A DNA stretch of 35,809 bases from positions 1-35,809 of the IMG/VR virus record IMGVR_UViG_3300030380_004648; one strand, given 5' to 3'. Made by a program: the position numbers and the translations under genes. The notes under the pieces are model-generated. The model was given only the letters and a program-made list of their open reading frames with translations, had not been told where the DNA came from and made no database searches. Of this stretch, positions 1 to 6,733 are shown piece by piece (position 1 is the first letter of the stretch; each line of letters starts with the position of its first letter). Source of the DNA: a virus.

Positions 1-440
1 GCGAGTGGATCGACCTACCACGCGACGCGGACGAAATGCAAGCGGCGCAGGATAAAATTATTAAATCATCGCCGGCAGTTGATAGCGATGAGTTATTTAT
101 CGCAGATTATGACAATTGCGCCAATCTCGGAGAATATCCAAATTATGATGACCTTTACGAGTTGGCGGCGGCTTATGACGCTTGCGACGATCCGGAAATT
201 ATCGACGGCTTAATATCATACGGCTTGAATATTTCCGAATTAGCCGGCGCGGTCGATGACGTTTCAATATATGAAGATTGGGATAGTTTAGTGGAAGATT
301 ACGCGGAAATATATCACGGCGAGTTTATCAATAGCAGCTCCGGCGTATATTTTGATTATGAAGCGTTCGAGCGTGATCTAAAAATCGAATTAACTCATTT
401 TGAAACTAACGGCGGCGCGGTAGGCGTTTTAAATGCTTAA
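1..440 (+). CDS. ardA: ArdA-like antirestriction protein (5'-truncated by the window edge)
   Basis: ArdA proteins are acidic, elongated DNA mimics that bind type I restriction enzymes and protect incoming DNA. The frame is open from base 3 (E-W-I-D) and continues to the TAA at 438-440. Comparison with the full copy at 34971-35474 shows that about 21 N-terminal residues, including the family hallmark LAAYNAGNLHGEW, lie off the left edge; the internal ATG at 36 is not the true start. The visible part is rich in Asp and Glu, as expected for a DNA mimic. It differs from the right-hand copy at 14 residues. Its stop overlaps the next small gene by 8 bases. Confidence 0.85.
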   Translation, partial: EWIDLPRDADEMQAAQDKIIKSSPAVDSDELFIADYDNCANLGEYPNYDDLYELAAAYDACDDPEIIDGLISYGLNISELAGAVDDVSIYEDWDSLVEDYAEIYHGEFINSSSGVYFDYEAFERDLKIELTHFETNGGAVGVLNA

Positions 441-525
441 AATCAAAATAACCTTATTTTTAACCGGCGTTATCGTCATGGCTTGGATCATGGCGGTAAC
501 GTCTTTATTAATCTTTTTAAACTAG
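433..525 (+). CDS. 30-aa single-pass membrane microprotein overlapping the ardA stop
   Basis: ATG at 433, TAG at 523-525, out of frame with ardA and overlapping its last 8 bases, so translation is probably coupled. The peptide starts MLKIKITLFLTG and is one hydrophobic helix with a Lys-rich N-terminus and no acidic residue. The equivalent ORF at 35467-35559 keeps its length and frame although six bases differ; the changes (V/I, M/A, I/L, M/A) preserve hydrophobicity. That supports a real gene. Function is unknown; a small membrane effector is one possibility. Confidence 0.6.
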   Translation: MLKIKITLFLTGVIVMAWIMAVTSLLIFLN

Positions 526-538
526 TGGAGAAATAAAA

Positions 539-808
539 ATGAATACATTACCAATAAGCGACCTTGTTCGCTCTATTAAATACAAAGGCTATACGATAAA
601 CATCTATAAACAAGCGCCGGACTTTCCGGAAGTGTTAAATGATGATTTTAATTTTGATACTACTGAATTAGATATTTACCACTGCAAAGGCTCGTACGCT
701 TACGAGATATTAAACGGCAATAATGACGTAGAAGAATACGACGATCAGTCCATGTATGACGTCGGCGCGTGTATAGAAAACGCGAAAAAAGAAATTGATT
801 ATTATTAA
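539..808 (+). CDS. Acidic early protein of unknown function (89 aa)
   Basis: I do not recognise the family. The protein is strongly acidic (runs such as DDFNFD and DVEEYDD) with few basic residues outside the N-terminal third. The start is preceded by TGGAGAAATAAAA, with GGAG about 8 bases upstream, directly after the TAG of the 30-codon gene. A second, near-identical copy starts at 35573. Position behind ardA and the acidic composition suggest a host-takeover or anti-defence role, possibly another DNA mimic, but that is inference. Confidence 0.75.
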   Translation: MNTLPISDLVRSIKYKGYTINIYKQAPDFPEVLNDDFNFDTTELDIYHCKGSYAYEILNGNNDVEEYDDQSMYDVGACIENAKKEIDYY

Positions 809-829
809 TAAACTAGCGGAGAAAACAAA

Positions 830-1120
830 ATGACAAAAAAATATAAAATAAAAGAAATGTACATCAATAAATATCCCCATTTAAAGGGAGTAGTTTTTGA
901 TAGCGATGATATAGACGTTATGCAAGATATTTTATCAATAACGATGGATATAGAAACTGCCTTCGAGTTCGAGGAAATGGATTTGCAACAGCAGTGCGAA
1001 TTTATCGGGAGAAATGCAGACACTTGCGGACAAATTATAACAGTAGGTAATTGTAATAATAAATATAAATATACTGAATTCGGCGGGATAGATGAGTTCG
1101 AGGAGGTGAAAAATGATTAA
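830..1120 (+). CDS. Acidic early protein of unknown function (96 aa)
   Basis: Unrecognised. N-terminus is Lys/Tyr-rich (MTKKYKIKEMY); the rest is acidic (FDSDDIDVMQD, EFEEMD, DEFEEVKND). Three cysteines are present but no CxxC pair. The leader AACTAGCGGAGAAAACAAAA immediately before the ATG is identical to the leader of ardA at 34951-34970, showing that leader cassettes have been copied within this block. It overlaps the next gene by 8 bases. An early anti-host role is inferred only from context. Confidence 0.7.
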   Translation: MTKKYKIKEMYINKYPHLKGVVFDSDDIDVMQDILSITMDIETAFEFEEMDLQQQCEFIGRNADTCGQIITVGNCNNKYKYTEFGGIDEFEEVKND

Positions 1121-1301
1121 ACAATTAAACTTCGTAAGAAGCCAGCCAACATGGGCGCTAAAGAATATGATAAAAGCCTTATCGTCGCTTAGTGCACTTA
1201 ATACGCTCGAAGAAGATCAACGGTTATGTGCTGCCGAGATCGAATTGAAACGCCGACTAGGCAATAAATATAAACATGGAGAATATTATGACAAATATTA
1301 A
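1113..1301 (+). CDS. Small early protein of unknown function (62 aa)
   Basis: The ATG at 1113 follows a strong ribosome-binding site (GGAGGTG, 1100-1106) located inside the end of the upstream gene, so the two are translationally coupled. The protein is basic and probably helical: MIKQLNFVRSQPTWALKNMI near the N-terminus, then an acidic stretch LEEDQRLCAAEIE and a basic tail. Its 3' end overlaps the next gene by 14 bases. No family recognised. Confidence 0.65.
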   Translation: MIKQLNFVRSQPTWALKNMIKALSSLSALNTLEEDQRLCAAEIELKRRLGNKYKHGEYYDKY

Positions 1302-1881
1302 AACACAAATTGACTTCGGCGGCTTCTATCACTCAATACACAATGACGTAATAGTACGCGAAATTGAAGCCGTTATTTGCGATGATGACGGTATTATTTT
1401 TGATGATTGCGAATATGAAGTTAATTTCAGTAAAACTCATCATAATTATATCAATCATTATTGCAGGTTATTCGAAGATTATTTAATTAATGAATACGAT
1501 CTTAATATTAATTTTAAAAATCTTAATTTATGGTCGCCGCGCGAATATAATTTCGAAACTGACTCAATTACATGCGAGATCACGCCAGCCGAGCACGATA
1601 AACTGACTAATCATTTTAGAAAAGATGATGAATTTTTAGATTATCTAACCGAAGCTACTAAGTCTTACGACGGCTTTATTTCTTATTATACTATAGATGA
1701 CGCCCTGCGCGATAAAAACGGCATGCTTAGCGTCTATATATTGCGCTATCTTGCCAATAAATTCGAAGATGATGAATATCATAGTTTTTATGAATTTACT
1801 GATATTGAGTTTAAATATTTAAGAAATACATGGAACGAGTACCTAGCGGAATGTGAAAAGCAAGGCAATCTATTTGCATAA
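1288..1881 (+). CDS. Acidic early protein of unknown function (197 aa)
   Basis: I place the start at 1288 rather than the in-frame ATG at 1276, because GGAG at 1278-1281 is correctly spaced for 1288 and forms part of the upstream ATG itself. The sequence (MTNIKTQIDFGGFYHSIHND...) is rich in Asp, Glu, Asn and Tyr, with an acidic segment around residues 26-36 and no enzymatic motif I recognise. It is the largest gene of the early plus-strand block after ardA and is followed by an intrinsic terminator. Anti-defence function is plausible from neighbours, not shown. Confidence 0.7.
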   Translation: MTNIKTQIDFGGFYHSIHNDVIVREIEAVICDDDGIIFDDCEYEVNFSKTHHNYINHYCRLFEDYLINEYDLNINFKNLNLWSPREYNFETDSITCEITPAEHDKLTNHFRKDDEFLDYLTEATKSYDGFISYYTIDDALRDKNGMLSVYILRYLANKFEDDEYHSFYEFTDIEFKYLRNTWNEYLAECEKQGNLFA

Positions 1882-1896
1882 TTTTATTCTACTAAG

Positions 1897-1920
1897 CGCC
1901 GTATATTACGGCGTTTTATT
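1897..1920 (+). terminator. Rho-independent terminator after the 197-aa gene
   Basis: CGCCGTA (1897-1903), loop TAT, TACGGCG (1907-1913), then TTTTATT. Seven perfect base pairs with a T-rich tail sit 16 bases after the stop codon. It would end or attenuate the ardA-led transcript before the small genes from 1980 onward. Confidence 0.75.
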
Positions 1921-1979
1921 GAATAAAGTTTATTATAAATTTTATTCTATTTTGATAACTAAAAACGCGGAGTAATAAA

Positions 1980-2192
1980 ATGAAACTATATCAAAATGAT
2001 AATGACGTAATATTTTTAGAAACTACTAAGCCGAAAAGATTTATCTGCTATCGAGATAATCAAATTATCGGTCAATTACGATACGATAAGCCGGTTAATA
2101 CTGTATATCAATTACGCGATGACGCGCGTTGCTGGTATGAAACGTGGCTTAAAAGAATTGATGATCGTAACGTAATAAACGGGAGTATCTAA
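1980..2192 (+). CDS. Small early protein of unknown function (70 aa)
   Basis: ATG at 1980 with GGAG (1969-1972) eight bases upstream. Mixed composition with several Arg, Lys, Tyr and Trp (RDNQIIGQLRYDKP, ARCWYETWLKRID); no domain recognised. It lies downstream of the terminator at 1897-1920, so it depends on read-through or on a weak promoter in the AT-rich 1921-1970 stretch that I could not assign. A further 25-codon ORF at 2194-2271 follows, with a GGGAG upstream; I cannot decide whether it is used. Confidence 0.6.
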   Translation: MKLYQNDNDVIFLETTKPKRFICYRDNQIIGQLRYDKPVNTVYQLRDDARCWYETWLKRIDDRNVINGSI

Positions 2193-2246
2193 TATGTTTT
2201 ATCAAACTATTAAATCATATCGGCCTATAAGATGGAGGGTTTTAAA

Positions 2247-2312
2247 ATGCTTGAAGTTTTATTGCCTTTAATGGCTGCGATGTTAATTTTTAAACTATTC
2301 GATAAGGAGTAA
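2247..2312 (+). CDS. 21-aa hydrophobic microprotein
   Basis: Strong ribosome-binding site GGAGGG (2235-2240) about 6 bases before the ATG at 2247. The peptide begins MLEVLLPLMAAMLIF and is a single hydrophobic helix ending K-L-F-D-K-E. The last codons contain the AAGGAG that serves the next gene. The size is too small for homology recognition; support comes from the ribosome-binding site and the tight packing. Confidence 0.45.
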   Translation: MLEVLLPLMAAMLIFKLFDKE

Positions 2313-2316
2313 TGTA

Positions 2317-2490
2317 ATGATAAAACAATTATTTGATGATGAAATATGTTGCCATTGTGGAAATGATTGCAGTATAGGATCCGGAAAATACATAAATAGA
2401 TATGAATATTATAGTGATGAAGTAGAAGGTTATGTCTGCTCGGATTGCGAAGCGGAAAACGAAAAACTCATGGAAGGAGAAATAAAATGA
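2317..2490 (+). CDS. Small zinc-ribbon protein (57 aa)
   Basis: ATG at 2317 with AAGGAG at 2304-2309. Two cysteine knuckles are visible, CCHCGNDC near residues 11-18 and CSDC at 41-44, the pattern of a treble-clef or zinc-ribbon fold. The gene ends in ATGA, overlapping the next start. Zinc ribbons of this size in phages usually bind nucleic acid or host proteins; the target here is unknown. Confidence 0.65.
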   Translation: MIKQLFDDEICCHCGNDCSIGSGKYINRYEYYSDEVEGYVCSDCEAENEKLMEGEIK

Positions 2491-2723
2491 GTAAATATAT
2501 AGATTATTATACAGACATATCGGGCTATAAAGATAAGCAAAAATCATTAAATGAATATGGTCATGAGAAACTGACCGACTTGTTAGAAGATACATTAGAA
2601 GAACTATTAGATACCAAATATATCATAGACGTAATAGGCAAGGATAGTTACTTAAAAGATAAATTCGCAGATATTCGTTTAGATATGATTGATTTAATTA
2701 CGGGAATTATAGAAAGGAAATAG
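2487..2723 (+). CDS. Helical early protein of unknown function (78 aa)
   Basis: The start at 2487 is chosen because AAGGAG (2474-2479) is correctly spaced and the ATG overlaps the zinc-ribbon stop in the classic ATGA arrangement; the longer in-frame ORF from 2445 would run into that gene. The protein (MSKYIDYYTDISGYKDKQKS...) is predicted helical with an acidic middle (LLEDTLEELLDTK). No family recognised. Confidence 0.65.
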   Translation: MSKYIDYYTDISGYKDKQKSLNEYGHEKLTDLLEDTLEELLDTKYIIDVIGKDSYLKDKFADIRLDMIDLITGIIERK

Positions 2724-2724
2724 T

Positions 2725-2853
2725 ATGCACACATTAGAAAAAATAAAAGAGATAGTAATAGAGCTATCACATAGATTAGCAGATGAATTAGATTACGAGG
2801 ACAACTTACAATCTAAACTACAAACGCTTTTAGATTATTTAGATAGAAAATAA
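2725..2853 (+). CDS. 42-aa helical microprotein, last gene of the plus-strand early block
   Basis: ATG at 2725, AAAGGAAA just upstream, one base after the previous stop. A single amphipathic Leu/Glu/Lys-rich helix (MHTLEKIKEIVIELSHRLAD...) of coiled-coil character. Its TAA lies one base from the stop of the convergent minus-strand gene, so the two operons meet tail to tail with no room for a terminator. Confidence 0.55.
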   Translation: MHTLEKIKEIVIELSHRLADELDYEDNLQSKLQTLLDYLDRK

Positions 2854-2854
2854 C

Positions 2855-3328
2855 TCACGAAATTCCGAAATAGTCCGCTAGGCTATCTAAGGCGCGTTTT
2901 AATAGCTTCATCGAAACGCGCCTACTATTATAATCTTTTTCATCTAAACTCGTACACGTACCACCCTCAATAACTACAAACTGTATTACGCGAAATAGAT
3001 CACTAGGTAATTTACGCGTCATTCGCAAAAACTCACTAAATCCGATATTGATACTTTCCGTAGAATTACCGCCGCCGTCTACGCGCACGTCGTATTTCAT
3101 TGAATTACTTTTCGCGCCTTTACTATATATAGTCAATAAATACTGCGCCGTATTGTATTGTTTACTATCGATATATCCGCGCTGGTAATAACGATCTATC
3201 AAACTTTGCGATAAGATACGCCGGCGCAATTGGCTGCCAGCCGTTAGGCCGGTCGCTTCATCGCGATAATCTTCGCCTGCTACGCGCTCGTTAGTACCGA
3301 GATCACTTCGTATTTTTGATTTACTCAT
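2855..3328 (-). CDS. Candidate late-gene regulator, last gene of the early operon (157 aa)
   Basis: The family is not certain. The C-terminal two thirds (FSEFLRMTRKLPSDLFRVIQ ... RRVSMKLLKRALDSLADYF) resembles the alphaproteobacterial DUF6456-type domain, which I recall as a putative DNA-binding module. It is the final gene of the replication operon, the slot used by Q, ArpU or RinA-type late regulators in other temperate phages. The start at 3328 overlaps the upstream stop (ATGA), so translation is coupled. The late promoter at 34300-34328 has a terminator behind it, which would call for an antiterminator. The regulatory role is inference. Confidence 0.6.
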   Translation of the reverse strand: MSKSKIRSDLGTNERVAGEDYRDEATGLTAGSQLRRRILSQSLIDRYYQRGYIDSKQYNTAQYLLTIYSKGAKSNSMKYDVRVDGGGNSTESINIGFSEFLRMTRKLPSDLFRVIQFVVIEGGTCTSLDEKDYNSRRVSMKLLKRALDSLADYFGIS

Positions 3329-3669
3329 TTCTGCGGCGGCTTATTAAGTAAATCCTTCCAATCAATATCGCCTACCGTTTTCTCGGCTTTATCAGTCGCA
3401 AGTGCTCCAGCAAGCGCTAAATAGTTTATAGCGTCTACAAGGCTATCTTCGTCGTATTTATTTAAATCTAAGCGTGCTAACTTTAACTCGACCATAAGCA
3501 TGGCGCACTGATAAGGCGTATGCTTTTCACCATGCGACTGGGTGAAACGTGCCGACATACGATCAAATAAATCTATATATGATCCATATTCTCGACCGCG
3601 TAAATTCAATAGATGATCGGCTTGTTTTAATATAGTGCTAGGTTTCCTAGAATGGGACGTCATCGTCAT
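3325..3669 (-). CDS. DUF6378-like phage protein (114 aa)
   Basis: The pattern ILKQADHLLNLRGREYGSY ... YQCAMLMVELKLARL ... DSLVDAINYLALAG matches what I know of DUF6378, an all-helical phage family thought to be related to MazG-type nucleotide pyrophosphohydrolases. A nucleotide-pool role is therefore possible but unproven. I place the start at 3669: AAGGAG (codons 2-3 of the longer ORF from 3687) is correctly spaced for it. It overlaps the upstream gene by 23 bases and its stop overlaps the next start. Confidence 0.75.
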   Translation of the reverse strand: MTMTSHSRKPSTILKQADHLLNLRGREYGSYIDLFDRMSARFTQSHGEKHTPYQCAMLMVELKLARLDLNKYDEDSLVDAINYLALAGALATDKAEKTVGDIDWKDLLNKPPQK

Positions 3670-4243
3670 AGAAATTTTCTCCTTCATTTTGTGGTTGATT
3701 AACTTCGATTATTTTCGGCGCAGTTTTAAATTTTTTCTCAACTGTTACTTTTACCTTTTCATAATCTTCGAGTATTACAGCTATCTCCGCTAAGCAGTAA
3801 ACAGCAGTAAGGTTCTTATAAATTCTTTTGGCGTTATCTAATTCTTTGCAATCCTTAACAATGCCATAACGACTCGGCGGTAATTTACCGTCGACCGTCC
3901 ATATATCCGGCTTAGGCACTAAATCATTATCTTTAACGAATTGGGCCATAGCGTTTAATCCGCGCTTGCATATCTCGGATCGCTTTTGCAGCATTTCTAT
4001 TGACTCTTTATCCTCGCCGGACGTTTGAATACAATATTTAAATTTACCTAGCGCGATATGAAATCTTTTCGCTATATCATCATCGACTAATTCTTGCAAC
4101 TTGCCATGCCCGTATTGACGATCCAATTCTTCTTGGCACTGCAAGTAATCTTCTATTACGTGCCAGAACATTTGAGTCTTGTAAGCGGCTACTCCGATAT
4201 ACGAAGAATTACGATTAAAAAAATCATATAAATTCATTGTCAT
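3647..4243 (-). CDS. Helical replication-operon protein with an SSB-like C-terminal tip (198 aa)
   Basis: Most of the protein reads as alpha-helical (for example AYKTQMFWHVIEDYLQCQEE) with no OB-fold pattern. The last residues, NFYDDDVPF, are almost the same as the acidic C-terminal tip of bacterial SSB (DDDIPF), the docking peptide for PriA, RecO, RecQ, ExoI and HolC. It sits between the primase-helicase and a nucleotide-metabolism-like gene. AGGAG lies seven bases before the start, which overlaps the previous stop by four bases. I infer a single-strand-DNA or replisome-recruitment function. Confidence 0.7.
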   Translation of the reverse strand: MTMNLYDFFNRNSSYIGVAAYKTQMFWHVIEDYLQCQEELDRQYGHGKLQELVDDDIAKRFHIALGKFKYCIQTSGEDKESIEMLQKRSEICKRGLNAMAQFVKDNDLVPKPDIWTVDGKLPPSRYGIVKDCKELDNAKRIYKNLTAVYCLAEIAVILEDYEKVKVTVEKKFKTAPKIIEVNQPQNEGENFYDDDVPF

Positions 4244-4458
4244 TTTAAATCTCCTTGCGCACTGACATCTTTAGACTGCGCACCACCCCTCCGGCAGTAT
4301 ATATAGATATACTGTCGGGGGCGCAGTTCACGTCTAATTTGCGATATGTGGCTCTCACTATGGTTTTTAGGGCGATTTAGTGCGCATTTCTTGGATAGTA
4401 TTTTGCGCACCTTTGATTGATTTTGCCAATTATGGCTCTCATCAACGTATTCAAGCAT
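4240..4458 (-). CDS. Small basic protein spanning the repeat-rich region (72 aa)
   Basis: The start at ATG 4458 has AAGGAAGG upstream; a GTG 11 codons earlier is possible but lacks a site. The stop overlaps the next ATG by four bases (ATGA), which supports real translation. The protein is Arg/Lys-rich (KVRKILSKKCALNRPK, IRRELRPRQYIYIYCRRGG), consistent with nucleic-acid binding. The same DNA carries a strong hairpin and TGCGCAC repeats, so the region may do double duty as coding sequence and origin. No family recognised. Confidence 0.5.
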   Translation of the reverse strand: MLEYVDESHNWQNQSKVRKILSKKCALNRPKNHSESHISQIRRELRPRQYIYIYCRRGGAQSKDVSAQGDLK

Positions 4459-4499
4459 TTTTTTCCTTCCTTTCACTTCATTTTTGCGCACCTGCGCAC
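4256..4499. repeat. TGCGCAC iteron-like cluster, candidate replication origin
   Basis: TGCGCAC occurs at 4256, 4277, 4404, 4485 and 4493, with TGCGCAT at 4381, all in one orientation. Two neighbouring pairs are 21 and 23 bases apart, about two helical turns. The cluster flanks a 14-bp hairpin and lies just downstream of the primase-helicase gene. CTCTCA preceded by TGG recurs at 4350 and 4434. Iterons beside a Rep-type helicase are a common origin layout; no binding data exist here. Confidence 0.45.
4288..4321. other. 14-bp hairpin in the candidate origin
   Basis: Arms 4288-4301 and 4308-4321 pair over 14 positions, including two G-T pairs, around the six-base loop TATAGA. The innermost part CAGTATA/TATACTG is perfect. 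No T-run follows on either strand, so it is not a standard intrinsic terminator. It could be an origin structure or an RNA element inside the small basic gene. Confidence 0.6.
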
Positions 4500-4520
4500 C
4501 CCTATTTTTTTAGACGTGCG

Positions 4521-6668
4521 CTAGAGCGCAACTGCTGGCACAACATCGCCTGCAATGACTATATTTACGACGCCAGTTTTTCGGCTGGCTGGATCGGTTT
4601 TACTTTTATCGATCTTTTTCTTTTTCAATACGCCCTGCTCTAACCACGTATTAATCATCTTTTTTACCTTAAAGAAATTAGCCTTATCGGTTATATCGAG
4701 TTCTATTTTTTCTGCTATGAAGCTATGTATACTCATTTTTGTATCGGTCGTTGTGGCACTGGCCGACTCGTATAAATAGTAATGTGTATTTTTGATCGCG
4801 TCGTATAGCTTATGTATTTTGTCGTCGCTAAAGCCTTCAAACGTCGCTGGAGGTACATATTTTTCGACGACGACTATTTCTTCGCCTTTTTCGCCTATCT
4901 CCGCTATACGATAAGACGTTTTCTTATACCACTGTATTTTCTCCAGCGGACGCGCTAAGTTGTTTTTAGTACCACTCTCGATCTTAAAATAATCTATGTG
5001 CTCGACGCCAAGACTTTCACCTTCTTCTTTTGTACAGCGATTAAGGATACGCGCCGAACGTGCAGCGGCTATAAGACTGCCGCCCCCTCTCGCGTCATCG
5101 ATCGATACTTCCATAGCTTTTTGTAGCTTGCGGGTATGATGTACTAATTCTATAGCGCAGTTATGTTTATCGGCTAACATTGAAAACTCGCGCCCTATTT
5201 TTGCAAAGTTTTCGACCGTTTCGCTGGCGGTATGTATATTGGCAAGTGGATCGAGTATAACCACGTCTAATTTGTGTTCGTCTATAGCGCGCTCTAATCT
5301 ATCGTAATCAAGTCTATTAATAACGCCGCTATCTCCGATCATAATATCGATAGGCGCGTCCCTACCCGATAATATATGCAAATCATATAATTGTTCGTCA
5401 GTTAGCTTGTAATGTTGCTGGATTGCATATACGCGTTTTAATATTTGATCGAGCGGATCTTCGGCGTTGTAATATGCGACGTTTGATTTTTCGACGTATT
5501 CGCCGAGCAGACTGACGCCGCTTGCCATACTCACTGCTTCGACCAGCGATAGCGCAGATTTTCCTATGCCACCAGGACTCGCCGTAACCGAAAAGAATTT
5601 CTTTATGTAATGTCGGCCATATACGAATACAGTCGGAGGTAACGACAAGGGATTTAGCTTCTTCCAGCGTTGAAAGGGTAAACTAGGGAAATCCTTTTCA
5701 TCACTGGTCGATGATAGCGCCACGTTGCGAGGTATGTTGCGATCATGGATAATTGTGGCGTTATCTCCAAATCCCTTGTTTCTAGCGGTATTGATTGCGA
5801 TTTGCACTTCGTCTTGTGTTTGCGCGCTCGAATATCCAACAAGCGTGATATCTTGCAACATGGCTTGTATTTCCATATCACTCATACCACGACTTACTAA
5901 GGAAGCGACGGCACTTATCATATTTGTATGCCAGTTGTCGCCCGCTTTTATTCTATTGATTGTATCGGATATATCTAGGCGTTGTTTATTGCTGCCTAGC
6001 TCCATTCTAAATGGCTTGGCATATTCGTAAGGAAACTTATTTGTCAGAGTATTTATAGTCTGCGAATTATTACCGTATACTCTTAAAACTGTTTCCTCAC
6101 GAATACGTCCTTTTTTTAATTTCGTAGCTGTAGGTATATTTAGCGTGCCGGCCAGTCGTAAAATCCTGCTGGGATTGCATACTGATGAGTCGCTTTGTAA
6201 CTTCTGTGCCACGCCCCTTTGCAACTCTCTCCACGCTTCCATATCATATAATGGCTCGTTAATACCAAAGTAGACGTGTCCGCGTTTCGGTTGCATGCCG
6301 GTATATACGGCAAAGCTATGTAGATTTTCTTCTTTTAAAAATTTACCTAGGATATCGACGCTCTCGACTGTATCGCAGTCGCAAAAGCAAAAGAATGAAG
6401 CGATTACGTCATCATCTTTTGTTGCGCCATTTTTTGTCTTACTAGGATTGACCGTAACGTAAGCGTTATAATCTTCCTTGTTATACTTAGTGGCGAATTC
6501 TACGGCGCTGTCTATTTGATCGGGTGTGTATTTCTGTCTTTTATTTAATGTATCGTTTTCTCTCTCTTTGATACAACGTATCTCGAAGTATGCTTCAGTA
6601 TCAAGTTCTGTCCACCTACTAGTCAAAACCTGCAAATGTTTTCTGATATGTTCTTCGTTGATTTCCAT
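4521..6668 (-). CDS. Primase-helicase: AEP/PrimPol-like domain fused to RepA-like AAA ATPase (715 aa)
   Basis: The N-terminal half carries archaeo-eukaryotic primase hallmarks: a D-x-D pair (CDCD, residues 96-99), the H of RGHVYFG (about 130-135), and RILRLAGTLN (168-177). The C-terminal half is a RecA-fold hexameric helicase: Walker A SPGGIGKS (364-371), Walker B VVILD (469-473), paired histidines (510-511) and RGGG (527-530). A winged-helix-like tail (KVKKMINTWLEQGVL) follows. The protein should prime and unwind the phage origin; no DNA polymerase is visible, so host Pol III is presumably recruited. The start has only a poor ribosome-binding site, and a hairpin lies just upstream. Confidence 0.9.
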   Translation of the reverse strand: MEINEEHIRKHLQVLTSRWTELDTEAYFEIRCIKERENDTLNKRQKYTPDQIDSAVEFATKYNKEDYNAYVTVNPSKTKNGATKDDDVIASFFCFCDCDTVESVDILGKFLKEENLHSFAVYTGMQPKRGHVYFGINEPLYDMEAWRELQRGVAQKLQSDSSVCNPSRILRLAGTLNIPTATKLKKGRIREETVLRVYGNNSQTINTLTNKFPYEYAKPFRMELGSNKQRLDISDTINRIKAGDNWHTNMISAVASLVSRGMSDMEIQAMLQDITLVGYSSAQTQDEVQIAINTARNKGFGDNATIIHDRNIPRNVALSSTSDEKDFPSLPFQRWKKLNPLSLPPTVFVYGRHYIKKFFSVTASPGGIGKSALSLVEAVSMASGVSLLGEYVEKSNVAYYNAEDPLDQILKRVYAIQQHYKLTDEQLYDLHILSGRDAPIDIMIGDSGVINRLDYDRLERAIDEHKLDVVILDPLANIHTASETVENFAKIGREFSMLADKHNCAIELVHHTRKLQKAMEVSIDDARGGGSLIAAARSARILNRCTKEEGESLGVEHIDYFKIESGTKNNLARPLEKIQWYKKTSYRIAEIGEKGEEIVVVEKYVPPATFEGFSDDKIHKLYDAIKNTHYYLYESASATTTDTKMSIHSFIAEKIELDITDKANFFKVKKMINTWLEQGVLKKKKIDKSKTDPASRKTGVVNIVIAGDVVPAVAL

Positions 6669-6685
6669 GTTGCACCAAAGAGAGC

Positions 6686-6727
6686 GTGATAGCCGCCGGG
6701 AGAATGGGTGTATAATACGGCTATCAC
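6686..6727 (-). promoter_or_regulatory. 10-bp inverted repeat in the leader of the primase-helicase gene
   Basis: GTGATAGCCG (6686-6695) and CGGCTATCAC (6718-6727) are perfect complements around a 22-base loop. On the minus strand the hairpin ends about 18 bases before the primase-helicase start, which lacks a good ribosome-binding site. On the plus strand it is followed by TTTTT, so it could also stop antisense transcripts. Translational control is a guess. Confidence 0.5.
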
Positions 6728-6733
6728 TTTTTC

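Larger units (their letters stand above)
1..775. repeat. Left copy of diverged terminal direct repeat (pairs with 35035-35809)
   Basis: Bases 1-775 align to 35035-35809 at a constant offset of 35,034 with no indels and about 48 mismatches by hand count (about 94% identity). The repeat covers the ardA 3' part, the overlapping 30-codon gene and most of the 89-codon gene. The last 55 bases are identical. A single packaged molecule with terminal redundancy would have identical ends, so this more likely reflects a circular genome whose ends were assembled from two strains. A genuine diverged tandem duplication remains possible. Confidence 0.9.

Noticed and set aside
2194-2271. 25-codon ORF with GGGAG upstream
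   Set aside because: Overlaps the better supported 21-codon gene at 2247 and shows no second line of evidence.
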